Source: Betaproteobacteria bacterium
GTDB lineage: Bacteria; Pseudomonadota; Gammaproteobacteria; Burkholderiales; Burkholderiaceae_C
NCBI GenBank assembly: GCA_009923895.1
Contig: RFSP01000097.1
Span: forward strand, 1-7,081
Direction of reading: 5' to 3'
Length of the DNA stretch: 7,081 bases
Part shown: piece by piece, positions 1-6,521 of the stretch
How positions within the stretch are numbered: the stretch's first letter is position 1
Layout: each line of letters begins with the position of its first letter
Notes under the pieces: model-generated
What the model was told of the DNA's origin: nothing
Databases searched by the model: none
Seen by the model: the letters and a program-made list of their open reading frames with translations, nothing else
Made by a program: the position numbers and the translations under genes

Positions 1-178
1 ACATCAGCACGGCCAGCAGCATGCCCATGCCGCTATTGGCCATGGCCACCCCGGTCACCAAGCCCCAAGCCGCAATGCCCACGGTCACCCCCGACATGTC
101 ACGGGCACCGGCCCAAAACGCGGGATCACGCCAGAGGCGATCGCCACGAGCCCAATCGGGTGGCGTCACTGAAGTCAC
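1..178 (-). CDS. AzlC-family branched-chain amino acid exporter subunit, partial (C-terminus beyond window)
   Basis: The reverse strand below fmt is open from position 178 to the window edge and encodes about 59 residues. They include the stretch FWAGARDMSG and then a hydrophobic segment (VTVGIAAWGLVTGVAMA) of the first membrane helix. This matches the N-terminus of AzlC-like permeases, where a short cytosolic lead and an F-x-x-G-x-R/D element precede helix 1. AzlC works with a small partner, AzlD, to export branched-chain amino acids and their analogues across the inner membrane. AzlD would be expected further left, outside the window. The chosen start is GTG at 178-176, which overlaps the fmt stop as GTGA and suggests translational coupling. 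A second in-frame GTG lies at 169-167, and neither has a clear Shine-Dalgarno sequence. No in-frame ATG occurs before the conserved region. The family call is fairly safe; substrate and exact start are inferred. Confidence 0.72.
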   Translation of the reverse strand, partial: MTSVTPPDWARGDRLWRDPAFWAGARDMSGVTVGIAAWGLVTGVAMANSGMGMLLAVLM

Positions 179-1092
179 TGAAGAAACTGGGCGAATGTGA
201 TCCGCCTTCCTCCAGCGCGTTGCACGACCAGCGGCTCCAGCACGCCATTGCCACATGCCACGCCCAGCCGACCCGGCGCCAACTCCACCGGCGAGCCCGC
301 AGCAGCCGCCACATCCGGGTGGACCTGGGCACGCCACAGCTTCACCGTGTGCCCCTCCCACTCAAAGGTGCACCCGGGAAAGGGGTCAAAGGCCCGGAGT
401 CGCCGTTCGATGACCTCCGCTGGCGCTGACCAGTCGATGCGACTTTCACGTTTGTCGATCTTGTGGGCATAGGTCACACCGGACTCAGGCTGAGGCACCG
501 CGCGCAAGGTCCCCTGTTCGGCTTGAAACAACGCTTGAACAATCAACTGTCCTCCCAGCGCTGCCAAGCGGTCATGCAGGCTCGCCGTTGTGTCGTCGCT
601 GCGCACCGGCTCCTCGGCTTGAATGAGCATGTCGCCCGTGTCCAAGCCCGCATCCATCTGCATGATGGTGATCCCGGTGGAGGTGTCACCCGCTTCGATG
701 GCGCGGTGAATCGGAGCCGCACCCCGCCATCTGGGCAACAAAGACGCATGGATGTTCAAGCACCCTAAGCGGGGCATCTCCAAGACCCACGGCGGCAGGA
801 TCAGGCCATAAGCGGCCACCACCATCACGTCCGCTTGAGCCGCCTTCAGCGCCTCTTGGGCTTGGTGCGCGTCCGCCGCAAAGCGTCCGTCGAGCCGCAG
901 TCCCTGAGGTTGGAACACCGGCACCCCCATTTGCAGGGCCAAGGACTTCACGGCTGAGGGCTGCAAGGCCAACCCACGACCCGCGGGCCGATCGGGCTGA
1001 GTCAGCACACCCACCAGCTCATGCCCGGCCGCTTTCAGCGCCGCCAGCGCCGCTGCTGCGAACTCAGGAGTCCCGGCAAAGACAACGCGCAC
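175..1092 (-). CDS. fmt: Methionyl-tRNA formyltransferase
   Basis: Fmt transfers a formyl group from 10-formyltetrahydrofolate to the amino group of methionine on initiator tRNA, in the cytoplasm, making fMet-tRNA for translation initiation. The protein is 305 residues, close to the usual 310-320. The N-terminal formyltransferase domain (about 1-180) opens with RVVFAGTPEFA. It carries the catalytic triad expected for the family: Asn113 and His115 in LNIHASLLPRWRGAAPI, and Asp151 in MDAGLDTGDM. The C-terminal domain (about 205-300) contains YAHKIDKRESRIDW and RAFDPFPG, as in other Fmt proteins. The start is GTG, because the def stop TGA lies in the same frame nine bases upstream, so no earlier start exists. 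A GAGGA ribosome binding site at 1103-1099 overlaps the def stop. It is the second gene of a def-fmt-azlC operon. Confidence 0.97.
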   Translation of the reverse strand: MRVVFAGTPEFAAAALAALKAAGHELVGVLTQPDRPAGRGLALQPSAVKSLALQMGVPVFQPQGLRLDGRFAADAHQAQEALKAAQADVMVVAAYGLILPPWVLEMPRLGCLNIHASLLPRWRGAAPIHRAIEAGDTSTGITIMQMDAGLDTGDMLIQAEEPVRSDDTTASLHDRLAALGGQLIVQALFQAEQGTLRAVPQPESGVTYAHKIDKRESRIDWSAPAEVIERRLRAFDPFPGCTFEWEGHTVKLWRAQVHPDVAAAAGSPVELAPGRLGVACGNGVLEPLVVQRAGGRRITFAQFLQ

Positions 1093-1098
1093 GCGCGG

Positions 1099-1103
1099 TC
1101 CTC
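1099..1103 (-). promoter_or_regulatory. Ribosome binding site of fmt, overlapping the def stop
   Basis: GAGGA on the minus strand lies six bases before the GTG start of fmt and overlaps the TGA stop of def (1104-1102). It supports GTG at 1092 as the true start and suggests that ribosomes finishing def can reinitiate at fmt. Confidence 0.7.
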
Positions 1104-1614
1104 AGATGCGCTGCGCCTCGCGAGAGCGCTTGAGCAACTTGGTGCGGATGCGGTCGCGTTTGAGTGCGCTGAGGTATTCCACAAAGACTTTCCCCACGAG
1201 GTGGTCCATCTCATGCTGCACGCACACAGCGCTCAGCCCTTGTGCCTCCAGCTCAAAAAGGTCTCCCTCTCGATTCAAAGCCCTCACCGTGACCTGGGCA
1301 TGGCGAGCCACCTGGTCGTACACCGCCGGGACCGAGAGGCAGCCTTCTTCACCCATGACGATGTCTTCACTTCTCGCCGTGATCTCTGGGTTGATCAAAA
1401 CCAGGGGGCGATCGCGCTGCTCCGAGGTGTCCATGACGATGATGCGCCGATGGATATCCACCTGGGTGGCAGCCAGCCCGATGCCCTCGGCGGCGTACAT
1501 CGTCTCCAGCATGTCGTCGACGATGCGCTGAACTTGTGCATCCACCTCAGCCACGGGCGCAGCCACCTTGTGAAGACGCGGATCAGGAAAAGTCAAGATG
1601 GGTAACAGCGCCAT
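1102..1614 (-). CDS. def: Peptide deformylase
   Basis: Def is a metal-dependent (usually Fe2+) hydrolase. It removes the formyl group from the N-terminal methionine of new proteins as they leave the ribosome. With the start at 1614 the protein is 170 residues, the standard family length, beginning MALLPILTFPDPRLHKVA. All three signature motifs are intact: GIGLAATQ (44-51), EGCLS (90-94, metal ligand Cys92) and HEMDH (134-138, metal ligands His134 and His138, catalytic Glu135). The frame stays open upstream to an ATG at 1689, but those 25 extra residues do not resemble the family and would overlap the dprA side, so 1614 is preferred. No convincing Shine-Dalgarno precedes 1614. Def is the first gene of the operon with fmt and is transcribed divergently from dprA. 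Confidence 0.97.
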   Translation of the reverse strand: MALLPILTFPDPRLHKVAAPVAEVDAQVQRIVDDMLETMYAAEGIGLAATQVDIHRRIIVMDTSEQRDRPLVLINPEITARSEDIVMGEEGCLSVPAVYDQVARHAQVTVRALNREGDLFELEAQGLSAVCVQHEMDHLVGKVFVEYLSALKRDRIRTKLLKRSREAQRI

Positions 1615-1696
1615 GGTGATGAAAAGGCAAGAAAACGGACGCGGGGCCCTCCAATGGTGGATGGCACGCACCCGGAGGGTTCGACACACTCAGGTG
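1615..1696. promoter_or_regulatory. Divergent def/dprA intergenic spacer (presumed promoters, elements not identified)
   Basis: These 82 bases separate the start of def from the start of dprA on opposite strands, so promoters for both operons should lie here or slightly inside the coding ends. I could not find a convincing -10/-35 pair in either direction. A six-base inverted repeat, CCCTCC (1647-1652) and GGAGGG (1674-1679), spans 21 bases of spacer. The right arm resembles a ribosome binding site, but it sits 14 to 17 bases from the possible dprA starts, which is long. Confidence 0.45.
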
Positions 1697-2875
1697 ATGG
1701 AATCAAGTCTGCCATTGTCTCATTCGCCGCAAACTCCTCGCGCCTGCGCCGGGCCGTCTGCCTCGAGCAAAGAGGAGTTTGAGGCCTGGTTTCGGCTGTT
1801 GGAGTCGCCCGGCGTGGGGCGTCGCAGCGCCGCAGCGCTGATTCATCGCTGGGGTGAAATCCAAAAGGTCTGGTCTGCCACGCCGGCTCAATGGGCCCAG
1901 GTCATCGGCCCTGTTGCCGCACAAGCGCTCGGAGCCGCTCCTGAGGCCGTCTTCCTTCAACGCCAAGAAGCCGCCTGGCGCTGGCTGCAAGGCCAAGACG
2001 AATGCGATCTGCCTGCACCGCGCCGGGCGATCACCTGGGGCGCTGCAGACTACCCCGACATCCTCACGCAACTGCCCGATCCTCCGTTGATGCTCTACGT
2101 GGCCGGCTCCACCGCCGCTTGGGATCGGCCCAGCTTGGCCATTGTGGGCAGTCGAAACCCCACGGCACAAGGGGTGGACCATGCCAAAGCCTTCGCCAGC
2201 GCATTGTCACGGGCCGGTTGGGGGGTGATCTCCGGTTTGGCGTTGGGAATTGACGCGGCGGCCCATGAGGGCGCACTCGAGGCCCAAGGGCCGACCGTGG
2301 CGGTCATCGGCACCGGACCCGACCGGGTGTACCCTCGCCGCCACCACGGCTTGGCACGTCGCATCGTGCAAAGCGCGGGCGCTGTGGTCAGCGAATATCC
2401 CCCTGGCTCGCCGGTTCGCCCAGAAAATTTTCCCTTGCGCAACCGCATCATTGCGGGCCTGGCCCGGGGCACGCTGGTGGTCGAAGCGGCGTTGGAATCC
2501 GGCTCGCTCATCACTGCCAAACTCGCTCTCGACGCGGGCCGAGAGGTGTTTGCCATTCCTGGGTCCATCCACTCGCCCCAATCCAAAGGCTGCCACGCGC
2601 TCATCCGACAGGGCGCCAAGCTGGTGGAAACGGCCCAAGACATTGTCGAGGAGTTTGCGCCAGACCTCTGGAGCACCGCTGCGTTGAGCGCGCCGCCGCC
2701 GCCCGTCGACGGACGATTGCAGCTCATGGGCCACGATCCCGTGGCCTTGGACACCCTGGCCTGGCGCAGCGGGCTGGACGTTGGCGAAGTGGCGGCGCAG
2801 CTGCTGGAGTGGGAGTTGCAGGGCCTGGTGGCTCGGCTGCCAGGCGGGTTGTATCAACGCCGCAGCGCTGGGTGA
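1697..2875 (+). CDS. dprA: DNA-processing protein DprA (Smf)
   Basis: DprA binds incoming single-stranded DNA and loads RecA on it during natural transformation. In non-competent bacteria it is widely conserved with a less clear role. Started at 1697 the product has 392 residues. A helical N-terminal region (about 26-110) holds WFRLLESPGVG. The Rossmann-like DprA core (about 110-320) contains IVGSRNPT (149-156), ISGLALGIDAAAH (178-190), VIGTG (203-207), VYP (211-213), SEYPPG (232-237), FPLRNRIIAGL (245-255) and ESGSLITAKLA (267-277). A C-terminal winged-helix region (about 340-388) ends with LVARLPGGLYQRR. The frame is open upstream to an ATG at 1598, but that start would overlap def and its extra residues do not look like DprA. 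GTG at 1694, directly before the chosen ATG, is another possibility. The start is therefore uncertain while the identity is not. The smg-like gene follows after 24 bases. Confidence 0.95.
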   Translation: MESSLPLSHSPQTPRACAGPSASSKEEFEAWFRLLESPGVGRRSAAALIHRWGEIQKVWSATPAQWAQVIGPVAAQALGAAPEAVFLQRQEAAWRWLQGQDECDLPAPRRAITWGAADYPDILTQLPDPPLMLYVAGSTAAWDRPSLAIVGSRNPTAQGVDHAKAFASALSRAGWGVISGLALGIDAAAHEGALEAQGPTVAVIGTGPDRVYPRRHHGLARRIVQSAGAVVSEYPPGSPVRPENFPLRNRIIAGLARGTLVVEAALESGSLITAKLALDAGREVFAIPGSIHSPQSKGCHALIRQGAKLVETAQDIVEEFAPDLWSTAALSAPPPPVDGRLQLMGHDPVALDTLAWRSGLDVGEVAAQLLEWELQGLVARLPGGLYQRRSAG

Positions 2876-2887
2876 CAGCAGCTGGGG

Positions 2888-2893
2888 TATAGT
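2888..2893 (+). promoter_or_regulatory. Possible -10 element (TATAGT) just before smg
   Basis: TATAGT lies six bases before the ATG of smg. If it is a -10 hexamer, transcription would begin at or next to the A of the start codon, giving a leaderless mRNA. No good -35 hexamer is seen about 17 bases upstream, and no Shine-Dalgarno sequence lies between this element and the ATG. The call is tentative. Confidence 0.3.
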
Positions 2894-2899
2894 GAACCC

Positions 2900-3187
2900 A
2901 TGTTCGATGTTCTGGTCTACCTGTACGAAAACTACTGGCGGCCCGACGCCTGCCCAGATCCGAGGCAGCTCACCCGCAAGCTCGTGGCGGTTGGTTTTGA
3001 AAGCGACGAGATTCAAGACGCGCTCGATTGGTTGGCCGGGTTGACGGCCTCCTCTGCTGGCAGCGACACGCCTCAGAGCGATGACGCCATGCGCGTGTAC
3101 ACGCCTCGAGAGCCAGACTTCACCAAATCCTCGCGCTTGACGCCCAGCCACATGGCAATGCCAGCGGCCACAAAGATCGACGAGTAG
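2900..3187 (+). CDS. smg: Smg (DUF494) family protein, C-terminally truncated and running into antisense of secF
   Basis: The first about 71 residues match the Smg/DUF494 family, a conserved proteobacterial protein of unknown function usually found beside dprA and topA. The N-terminus MFDVLVYLYENYWRPDACPD is followed by a helical region (LTRKLVAVGFESDEIQDALDWLAGL, about 24-48) and the element MRVYTPRE (64-71). Family members normally run to about 150-160 residues, with a second helical half after this element. Here, from about residue 72 (near 3112), the frame reads the opposite strand of the secF 3' end and stops after 24 unrelated residues, for a total of 95. The second half and the downstream gene common in relatives are absent. 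Translation may start on a leaderless or weakly signalled mRNA. It could be a decaying gene or a functional short form. Loss of the C-terminal half makes full function doubtful. Confidence 0.85.
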   Translation: MFDVLVYLYENYWRPDACPDPRQLTRKLVAVGFESDEIQDALDWLAGLTASSAGSDTPQSDDAMRVYTPREPDFTKSSRLTPSHMAMPAATKIDE

Positions 3188-4101
3188 ATGCCAAACAAGA
3201 TGCCGATGGTCAAGGCCACGGCAAAGTAGTGCAGGGTCGGTCCGCCAAACAACAGCATGGACAGCACCATCATTTGAGTGCTGCCGTGAGTGATGATGGT
3301 TCGGCTCGTGGTGCTCGTGATGGCGTGGTCGATGACCTGGGGCGTGGTCATCTTGCGGAATTTGCGAAAGGACTCGCGAACCCGGTCAAAGATCACCACC
3401 GACTCGTTGACGGAATACCCAAGAACGGCCAAGACCGCCGCCAACACCGCCAGCGAAAACTCCCACTGGAAGAAGGCAAAAAAGCCCAGGATGATGACCA
3501 CGTCATGGAGGTTGGCGATGATGCCTGCCACCGAAAATTTCCACTCAAAGCGAAACGCCAAGTACAGCATGATGCCCAGCACCGTCACACCCAGGGCCAG
3601 GGCGCCGTCACGCGCCAACTCATCGCCCACCGACGGACCCACAAATTCCGTGCGGCTGAGCTTGAGCGGCTCGGCGCCTGAGGCCGTGGTGCACGAGGGT
3701 CTGCTGACCGATTCGCCCTGAGGCGTGGTGTACTGCTTGGTCCCGGTTGTGCCCCCTTCGGCCGTGCAGAGTTGTTCAAAGGCACGCATCGACAATTCGG
3801 CGTTGCCCTTGGCATCGGAGCGTGAGGGCAGGCGCACAAGCACGTCGCGCGAGGTGCCAAAGGTCTGGACCTGCACTTCACCCAAGGCCAACTTCTCAAT
3901 GGCTGCGCGGGCTTTGTTGATGTCCGCCGACTGGGCGTATTCCACCTCCACCACCGTGCCACCGGTGAATTCGATGGACAAATGCAAGCCGCGGGTGGCG
4001 AGGAAAAAGACCGCCGCTGCAAAGGTGAGGAAGGAGATGACATTCAGAATCAGCGCATAGCGCATGAAGGGAATGTCGCGTTGAATGCGGAAAAATTCCA
4101 T
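3073..4101 (-). CDS. secF: Protein translocase subunit SecF
   Basis: SecF forms, with SecD and YajC, the inner-membrane complex that uses the proton gradient to help pull exported proteins through SecYEG. The product is 342 residues. The first membrane segment lies at about 14-36 and is followed by IEFTGGTVVEVEY (43-55). A periplasmic domain (about 40-160) ends in EFVGPSVGDEL (152-162). Five more membrane segments lie between about 164 and 318, with HDV (199-201), the signature GYSVNESVVIFDRVRE (228-243) and THGSTQ (271-276). A strong ribosome binding site precedes the ATG and overlaps the secD stop; the two genes are 14 bases apart. Family-like sequence ends near GVKREDLVK (320-328). The last about 14 residues are encoded by the antisense strand of the truncated smg gene, so the native C-terminal tail has been replaced. 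That tail is poorly conserved, and function is probably kept. Confidence 0.96.
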   Translation of the reverse strand: MEFFRIQRDIPFMRYALILNVISFLTFAAAVFFLATRGLHLSIEFTGGTVVEVEYAQSADINKARAAIEKLALGEVQVQTFGTSRDVLVRLPSRSDAKGNAELSMRAFEQLCTAEGGTTGTKQYTTPQGESVSRPSCTTASGAEPLKLSRTEFVGPSVGDELARDGALALGVTVLGIMLYLAFRFEWKFSVAGIIANLHDVVIILGFFAFFQWEFSLAVLAAVLAVLGYSVNESVVIFDRVRESFRKFRKMTTPQVIDHAITSTTSRTIITHGSTQMMVLSMLLFGGPTLHYFAVALTIGILFGIYSSIFVAAGIAMWLGVKREDLVKSGSRGVYTRMASSL

Positions 4102-4109
4102 GGCCGACG

Positions 4110-4117
4110 CTCCTCTT
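4110..4117 (-). promoter_or_regulatory. Ribosome binding site of secF, overlapping the secD stop
   Basis: AAGAGGAG on the minus strand ends eight bases before the secF ATG and shares bases with the secD TAA stop (4118-4116). It fixes the secF start and indicates tight translational linkage of secD and secF. Confidence 0.8.
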
Positions 4118-6032
4118 ACCGCTTCTGAGAGACCTTGGCAGATTCCACCTGCTGCGTCTCTTCGTGCGTCAATGGTGCAGCCGCATCGGGCCGCCAGACT
4201 TGTCCAATGGATACCGACTTGAGTTTCTTTTGGCGGCCGTACCAGAGATTGACCAGACCGCGAGAGAACATCACAGCCGAGAACATCGAGGTCAAAATGC
4301 CCAGGCAGTGCACCACAGCGAAGCCGCGCACTGGGCCCGAGCCAAAAGCCAACAAGGCCAAGCCCGCAATCAGCGTGGTGATGTTGGAGTCCAAAATGGT
4401 GGCAAAGGCGCGCTCATAGCCGGCATGAATGGCCGCTTGCGGCGATGCCCCGCCGCGCAGCTCTTCGCGCACGCGTTCATTGATCAGCACGTTGGCATCA
4501 ATGGCCATGCCCAATGTCAGCGCAATGGCCGCCATGCCGGGCAAGGTCAACGTGGCCTGCAGCATGGACAGCACCGACACCAAAAGCAGCAAGTTGAACC
4601 CCAACGCCAGCGTCGAAAAGAGTCCGAACAGCAGGTAGTAAAGGCACATGAACGCGGCAATCGCCAAAAAGCCGTAGACCACGCTGTTGAAACCCTTGGA
4701 GATGTTCTCGGCACCCAGGCTCGGGCCGATGGTGCGCTCTTCAATGATTTCCATGGGTGCGGCCAGCGAGCCGGCGCGCAACAGCAAGGCCGTGTCATTG
4801 GCTTCCTGCGTCGACATGCGCCCTGAGATCTGAAACCGCGCACCCAGCTCACTGCGAATGACCGGTGCCGTCACGACCTCTCCCTTGCCTTTTTCAAACA
4901 AGAGGATGGCCATGCGCTTGCCCACATTTTCACGGGTCACGTCACGCACAATGCGCGCACCCTTGGCGTCCACCGTCAGGTGCACCGCCGGCTCCTGGGT
5001 TTGGTTGTCAAAACCTGCCTGGGCATCGGTCAAGCTGTCCCCCGTGAGCACCACCTGGCGGTACACGATGATGGGTGCACCGTTTCTCTCCAGATAGCGC
5101 TCGCTGCCAAACGGCACGGCGCCCCCCGACAGCGCGGCTTGCGCTTCAGCCGAGTCATTGACCATGCGCATTTCCAAGGTCGCGGTGCGGCCAATGATGT
5201 CTTTGGCCTTGGCCGTGTCTTGAACGCCCGGCAGCTGCACCACCACCCGATCCAGACCTTGCTGCTGAATCACGGGTTCGGCCACTCCCAACTCATTGAC
5301 CCGGTTGTGCAGCGTGGTGATGTTTTGCTTGAGGGCCTGCTCTTGCACCAAGCGAGCCGCCTGGGGTTTGAGCTGGCCTTTGAGTTTGAAGTCCGCGCCA
5401 TCGCTCAGCGCTTGCCACTCCACATCGGCTGACTGATCGGACAGCACGCCTCGGGCCTGCTCCATGGTGGCTGCGTCTCGGAAGCGCACCTCGACCGCAT
5501 TGCCTTCGCGCGAAATACCGGCGTGGCGGATGTTCTTGTCTCGCAACTGGGAGCGAATATCGCCCGTCATCGCATCGGCCTTTTTGGTCAGCGCGGCCTT
5601 CATGTCCACTTGCATCAAGAAGTGAACACCGCCGCGCAAGTCCAGCCCCAAGTACATCGGCAAGGCGTGCAGCTTGGCCATCCAGGCAGGCGAGCGCGAC
5701 AAGAGGTTGAGCGCCACGATGTAAGTCGGATTGGTGGCATCGGGGTTCAGGGCCGCACTCAGGGCATCTTTGGCGCGCTTTTGAGTGTCCGTGTCCTTGA
5801 ACCTTGCTTTGATGGACGCGCCGTCAAACTGCACAAAGTCAGGAGTGACTTTGGCATCGGCCAGCGTTTGTTCCACGCGCGCCACCAAGGCCGCATCCAG
5901 CTTGACGGTTGCTTTGCCGCTGGAGACCTGCACGGCAGGCGCTTCGCCATAGAGATTCGGGCCGGCATAAAGCAAGCCGATCACCAAGGCGACGGCAAGA
6001 ATCACATACTTCCACAAGGGGTAGCGGTTCAT
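4116..6032 (-). CDS. secD: Protein translocase subunit SecD
   Basis: SecD is the large partner of SecF in the Sec accessory complex of the inner membrane. It binds emerging preproteins on the periplasmic side and couples release to proton flow. The product has 638 residues, near the usual 600-640. The first membrane helix is at about 8-24. The large periplasmic region (about 25-445) contains LGLDLRGGVHFLMQVD (128-143), NRVNELGVAEPVIQQQG (243-259), LLLRAGSLAAPM (416-427) and the bend EERTIGPSLG (431-440). The membrane domain (about 450-598) carries GMAIDANVLINERVREE (508-524), where Asp512 corresponds to the membrane aspartate important for proton-driven export. It starts with ATG (MNRYPLWKYVIL), typical for the family. 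No good Shine-Dalgarno is seen before this ATG, and the 90-base gap to yajC is wide for this operon. Confidence 0.97.
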   Translation of the reverse strand: MNRYPLWKYVILAVALVIGLLYAGPNLYGEAPAVQVSSGKATVKLDAALVARVEQTLADAKVTPDFVQFDGASIKARFKDTDTQKRAKDALSAALNPDATNPTYIVALNLLSRSPAWMAKLHALPMYLGLDLRGGVHFLMQVDMKAALTKKADAMTGDIRSQLRDKNIRHAGISREGNAVEVRFRDAATMEQARGVLSDQSADVEWQALSDGADFKLKGQLKPQAARLVQEQALKQNITTLHNRVNELGVAEPVIQQQGLDRVVVQLPGVQDTAKAKDIIGRTATLEMRMVNDSAEAQAALSGGAVPFGSERYLERNGAPIIVYRQVVLTGDSLTDAQAGFDNQTQEPAVHLTVDAKGARIVRDVTRENVGKRMAILLFEKGKGEVVTAPVIRSELGARFQISGRMSTQEANDTALLLRAGSLAAPMEIIEERTIGPSLGAENISKGFNSVVYGFLAIAAFMCLYYLLFGLFSTLALGFNLLLLVSVLSMLQATLTLPGMAAIALTLGMAIDANVLINERVREELRGGASPQAAIHAGYERAFATILDSNITTLIAGLALLAFGSGPVRGFAVVHCLGILTSMFSAVMFSRGLVNLWYGRQKKLKSVSIGQVWRPDAAAPLTHEETQQVESAKVSQKR

Positions 6033-6075
6033 GGGATGACAGCGAACGGGTGAGAGCGAAGGATGGGAGGCCGGA

Positions 6076-6090
6076 AAGACCGAAAGTCTT
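6076..6090 (-). other. Small stem-loop between yajC and secD
   Basis: AAGAC and GTCTT on the minus strand can pair around a five-base TTTCG loop. It is only five base pairs with no T-run after it, so it is not a typical terminator. It could act in mRNA processing or stability between yajC and secD, or be incidental. Confidence 0.3.
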
Positions 6091-6093
6091 CGA

Positions 6094-6132
6094 CCGTTAC
6101 TTGTGACCGTTACTTGTGAACGTTACTTGTAA
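6094..6132. repeat. Three tandem copies of a 13-bp unit covering the yajC stop codon
   Basis: On the plus strand the units are 6094-6106 and 6107-6119 (both CCGTTACTTGTGA) and 6120-6132 (ACGTTACTTGTAA). The first two are identical and the third differs at two positions. The third unit contains the last codons of yajC and its TAA stop, so the yajC 3' end appears to have been copied twice into the yajC-secD spacer. Confidence 0.9.
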
Positions 6133-6452
6133 GTGCCTTTGGGCAGCACTTGAACAACGGCGCTGCGCTGCACTTGAAGCTCCACACCGCTGGAGACTTC
6201 CACGTGCAAAATGCTTTCTCCCAGCTTGGCCACTTTGCCGATCACGCCACCGGCCACCACGACCTCATCGCCCTTGGCCAAGGCGTCGATCATGGCCTTG
6301 TGCTCTTTTTGCCGCTTCATTTGGGGCCGGATCATGATGAAGTACAGCACCACAAACATCAGCAGCAACGGCAGCATGCTGAACAAGGTCGATTCCGCGC
6401 CCCCCGCGGCAGCAGGGGCCGTTTGTGCGTAGGCTTGAGAAATGAACAACAT
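6123..6452 (-). CDS. yajC: Preprotein translocase subunit YajC
   Basis: YajC is the small single-helix member of the SecDF-YajC complex in the inner membrane. From the ATG at 6452 the protein has 109 residues, the usual length. A short N-terminal part (MLFISQAYAQTAPAA) precedes one membrane helix (about 22-41). The conserved MIRPQMKRQKEHKAMI (40-55) and GDEVVVAGGVIGKV (61-74) follow, then a cytosolic beta-rich tail. The start is well supported by AAGGAG seven bases upstream. An in-frame ATG further up (6512) would add 20 residues read through a hairpin and is rejected. It is the first gene of yajC-secD-secF. The stop codon lies inside a triplicated 13-base unit. An initiator tRNA gene with its own terminator lies upstream. 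Confidence 0.96.
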   Translation of the reverse strand: MLFISQAYAQTAPAAAGGAESTLFSMLPLLLMFVVLYFIMIRPQMKRQKEHKAMIDALAKGDEVVVAGGVIGKVAKLGESILHVEVSSGVELQVQRSAVVQVLPKGTYK

Positions 6453-6459
6453 CTTGGGT

Positions 6460-6465
6460 CTCCTT
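6460..6465 (-). promoter_or_regulatory. Ribosome binding site of yajC
   Basis: AAGGAG on the minus strand stands seven bases before the ATG at 6452. It decides between the two possible yajC starts in favour of the 109-residue form. Confidence 0.85.
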
Positions 6466-6473
6466 AGAACACC

Positions 6474-6491
6474 CCTTCGCCGCAGCGAAGG
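6474..6491 (-). other. Stem-loop in the yajC 5' untranslated region
   Basis: CCTTCGC and GCGAAGG pair perfectly (seven base pairs) around a TGCG tetraloop on the minus strand. It sits just downstream of the tRNA terminator and eight bases before the yajC ribosome binding site. No T-run follows, so it is not a terminator by itself. A role in mRNA stability, processing or translational control is possible but not shown. Confidence 0.55.
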
Positions 6492-6494
6492 CTC

Positions 6495-6521
6495 AAACAA
6501 AAAGGCCCTCACGGGGAGGGC
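6495..6521 (-). terminator. Rho-independent terminator after tRNA-fMet
   Basis: On the minus strand GCCCTC (6521-6516) and GAGGGC (6510-6505) pair around a CCCGT loop and are followed by CTTTTTGTTT. The six-base-pair GC-rich stem with a T-run fits an intrinsic terminator. It lies 25 bases after the CCA end of the tRNA gene and ahead of yajC, so it should end most tRNA transcripts. yajC then depends on read-through or on a promoter I could not identify. Confidence 0.85.

Noticed and set aside
1598..1696. Longer dprA start at 1598
   Set aside because: It would overlap the def start, and the added residues (including RQENGRGALQWW) do not resemble DprA N-termini.
3105..3110. CTCGAG palindrome next to the smg/secF breakpoint
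   Set aside because: A single six-base palindrome is expected by chance in GC-rich DNA. There are no vector sequences or flanking repeats to suggest a cloning or recombinase site.
2207..3151. Long minus-strand open frame of 314 residues opposite dprA and smg
   Set aside because: It lies antisense to clear dprA coding sequence, has Arg/Pro/Gly/Ala-rich shadow composition and no family features. Such frames are common opposite GC-rich genes.
6453..6512. Longer yajC start at 6512
   Set aside because: The extra 20 residues are read through the tRNA terminator and the 5' hairpin, whereas the downstream ATG has a strong ribosome binding site and a normal YajC N-terminus.
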